6,153 bases of DNA from Acidobacteria bacterium UBA7540 (GTDB lineage Bacteria > Acidobacteriota > Terriglobia > UBA7540). Shown in pieces: positions 5,333 through 6,153 of this stretch; position 1 is the stretch's first letter, and each line of letters opens with the position of its first letter. The position numbers were made by a program, and so were the translations under genes. The notes under the pieces are model-generated. The model searched no databases. It was not told the DNA's origin and saw only the letters and a program-made list of their open reading frames with translations. The DNA lies in contig DLMI01000137.1 of NCBI GenBank assembly GCA_002478145.1, positions 1 to 6,153 on the forward strand. The letters run 5' to 3'.

Positions 5333-6153
5333 GTGGCCAAGAAACCCACGTCCGCTGAAACACCGATCACCTACGCTGACGCGGGTGTAAACATTGACCG
5401 CGCCAACCGCACCAAGCAACGCATCAAGTACCTGGCACATAAAACCTTTACGCGGGGCGTGCTGAGTGAAATTGGCGGCTTTGGCGGCCTTTTCGCGGTG
5501 GACAAAACCAAGTATGTGGATCCCGTGCTGGTCTCCAGCGTGGATGGCGTAGGAACGAAACTCAAGATTGCCTTCGAAGTGGGTCTGCACTCAACCGTGG
5601 GCGCTGACCTGGTGAACCACTGTGTCAACGACATAGCCGTGCAGGGCGCGGCGCCGCTGTTTTTCATGGACTATTTAGCGACGGGAACTCTGGATCCCTC
5701 GATCGCCGAGCAAGTGGTGGAAGGCATCGCTGACGCCTGCAAGCACAACGGCTGCGCCCTGATCGGTGGCGAGACCGCCGAGATGCCTGGCTTTTATCCG
5801 GCTGGCGAATATGACCTGGCGGGATTCATCGTCGGCGTGGTAGAACGCGACCGGATTATCACCGGCAAGGATGTGCAAATCGGCGACGTCGTTCTTGGCC
5901 TGGCTTCGAATGGCCTGCACACCAACGGATACTCACTGGCTCGTAAGCTCCTATTCGAAGTGGGCCACTACTCGCCTGACGACTATGTGAACGAGATCAA
6001 GAATAAAGTGGGCAATGAGCTCATGCGGACGCACAAGAGTTACTGGCCCGCGCTCAGGAAGCTACTCGACGCGCAGTGCGTTTCGGCGCTGGCGCACATT
6101 ACCGGGGGCGGCATTACGGAAAATCTGCCGCGCGTTCTGCCTCGCGGCACCGC
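5333..6153 (+). CDS. purM: Phosphoribosylformylglycinamidine cyclo-ligase (AIR synthetase), 3' end beyond window
   Basis: PurM uses ATP to close formylglycinamidine ribonucleotide into aminoimidazole ribonucleotide, the fifth step of de novo purine synthesis, in the cytosol. The first 273 codons are present. Family landmarks appear in order: ITYADAGVNID (12-22), IGGFGGLF (47-54), SSVDGVGTKLKIA (68-80), ADLVNHCVNDIAVQGAAPLF (91-110), ALIGGETAEMPGFYPAGEYD (142-161), LASNGLHTNGYSL (190-202) and HITGGGITENLPRVLPRG (255-272). Bacterial PurM is usually about 345 residues, so roughly 70 are missing to the right. GTG 5333 was chosen because it gives the usual short N-terminus; AGGA at 5325-5328 is a modest ribosome binding site only four bases away. 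In-frame TTG codons at 5255 and 5306 are alternatives without better signals. No regulatory RNA was recognised in the leader. Confidence 0.96.
   Translation, partial: MAKKPTSAETPITYADAGVNIDRANRTKQRIKYLAHKTFTRGVLSEIGGFGGLFAVDKTKYVDPVLVSSVDGVGTKLKIAFEVGLHSTVGADLVNHCVNDIAVQGAAPLFFMDYLATGTLDPSIAEQVVEGIADACKHNGCALIGGETAEMPGFYPAGEYDLAGFIVGVVERDRIITGKDVQIGDVVLGLASNGLHTNGYSLARKLLFEVGHYSPDDYVNEIKNKVGNELMRTHKSYWPALRKLLDAQCVSALAHITGGGITENLPRVLPRGT

Overview
The window looks like a chromosomal stretch of a moderately GC-rich Gram-negative bacterium, most probably an acidobacterium (Terriglobia, Koribacter/Sulfotelmatobacter-like). That placement rests on recollection, not a search: the layout of the large secreted DUF3857/transglutaminase/TPR protein, the C-rich left edge with its tandem units, and the dispersed repeat near 1251 all resemble what I remember from those genomes. 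It contains two healthy gene regions and one decaying accessory block.

Positions 1-1347 are the accessory block. A short G/C hairpin and a two-unit 30-base repeat (1-142) lead into a broken higBA toxin-antitoxin module on the minus strand. The antitoxin higA (about 331-617) is frameshifted and runs past its expected end. The toxin higB (627-980) has an intact body but appears cut off from its Shine-Dalgarno and ATG by a one-base loss. To its right lie the C-terminal scrap of a REP-associated tyrosine transposase (about 1100-1215, plus strand, also frameshifted), a strong palindrome (1056-1080), a dispersed 'CHPERSRRI'-type repeat (1251-1302), and a 19-base tandem duplication that carries the stop codon of the next gene.

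Positions 1348-4638 (minus strand) hold one intact 1096-residue gene. It encodes an exported protein with a signal peptide, a DUF3857 domain, a transglutaminase-like domain with a complete Cys-His-Asp triad, about eight TPR repeats and a C-terminal domain with a Cys pair. Positions 4639-4933 are the divergent intergenic region.

Positions 4934-6153 (plus strand) hold a 62-residue single-pass membrane protein with a good ribosome binding site, then purM (AIR synthetase, de novo purine synthesis). purM has a likely extended -10 promoter of its own and is cut off by the window end at codon 273.

No new defence or biosynthetic system is evident. The most informative signal is the set of small deletions clustered in the toxin-antitoxin/transposase block beside a 3.3-kb gene with an undisturbed frame. 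This suggests real gene decay rather than poor sequence. The transposase scrap next to a palindrome and a dispersed repeat is worth a genome-wide check.
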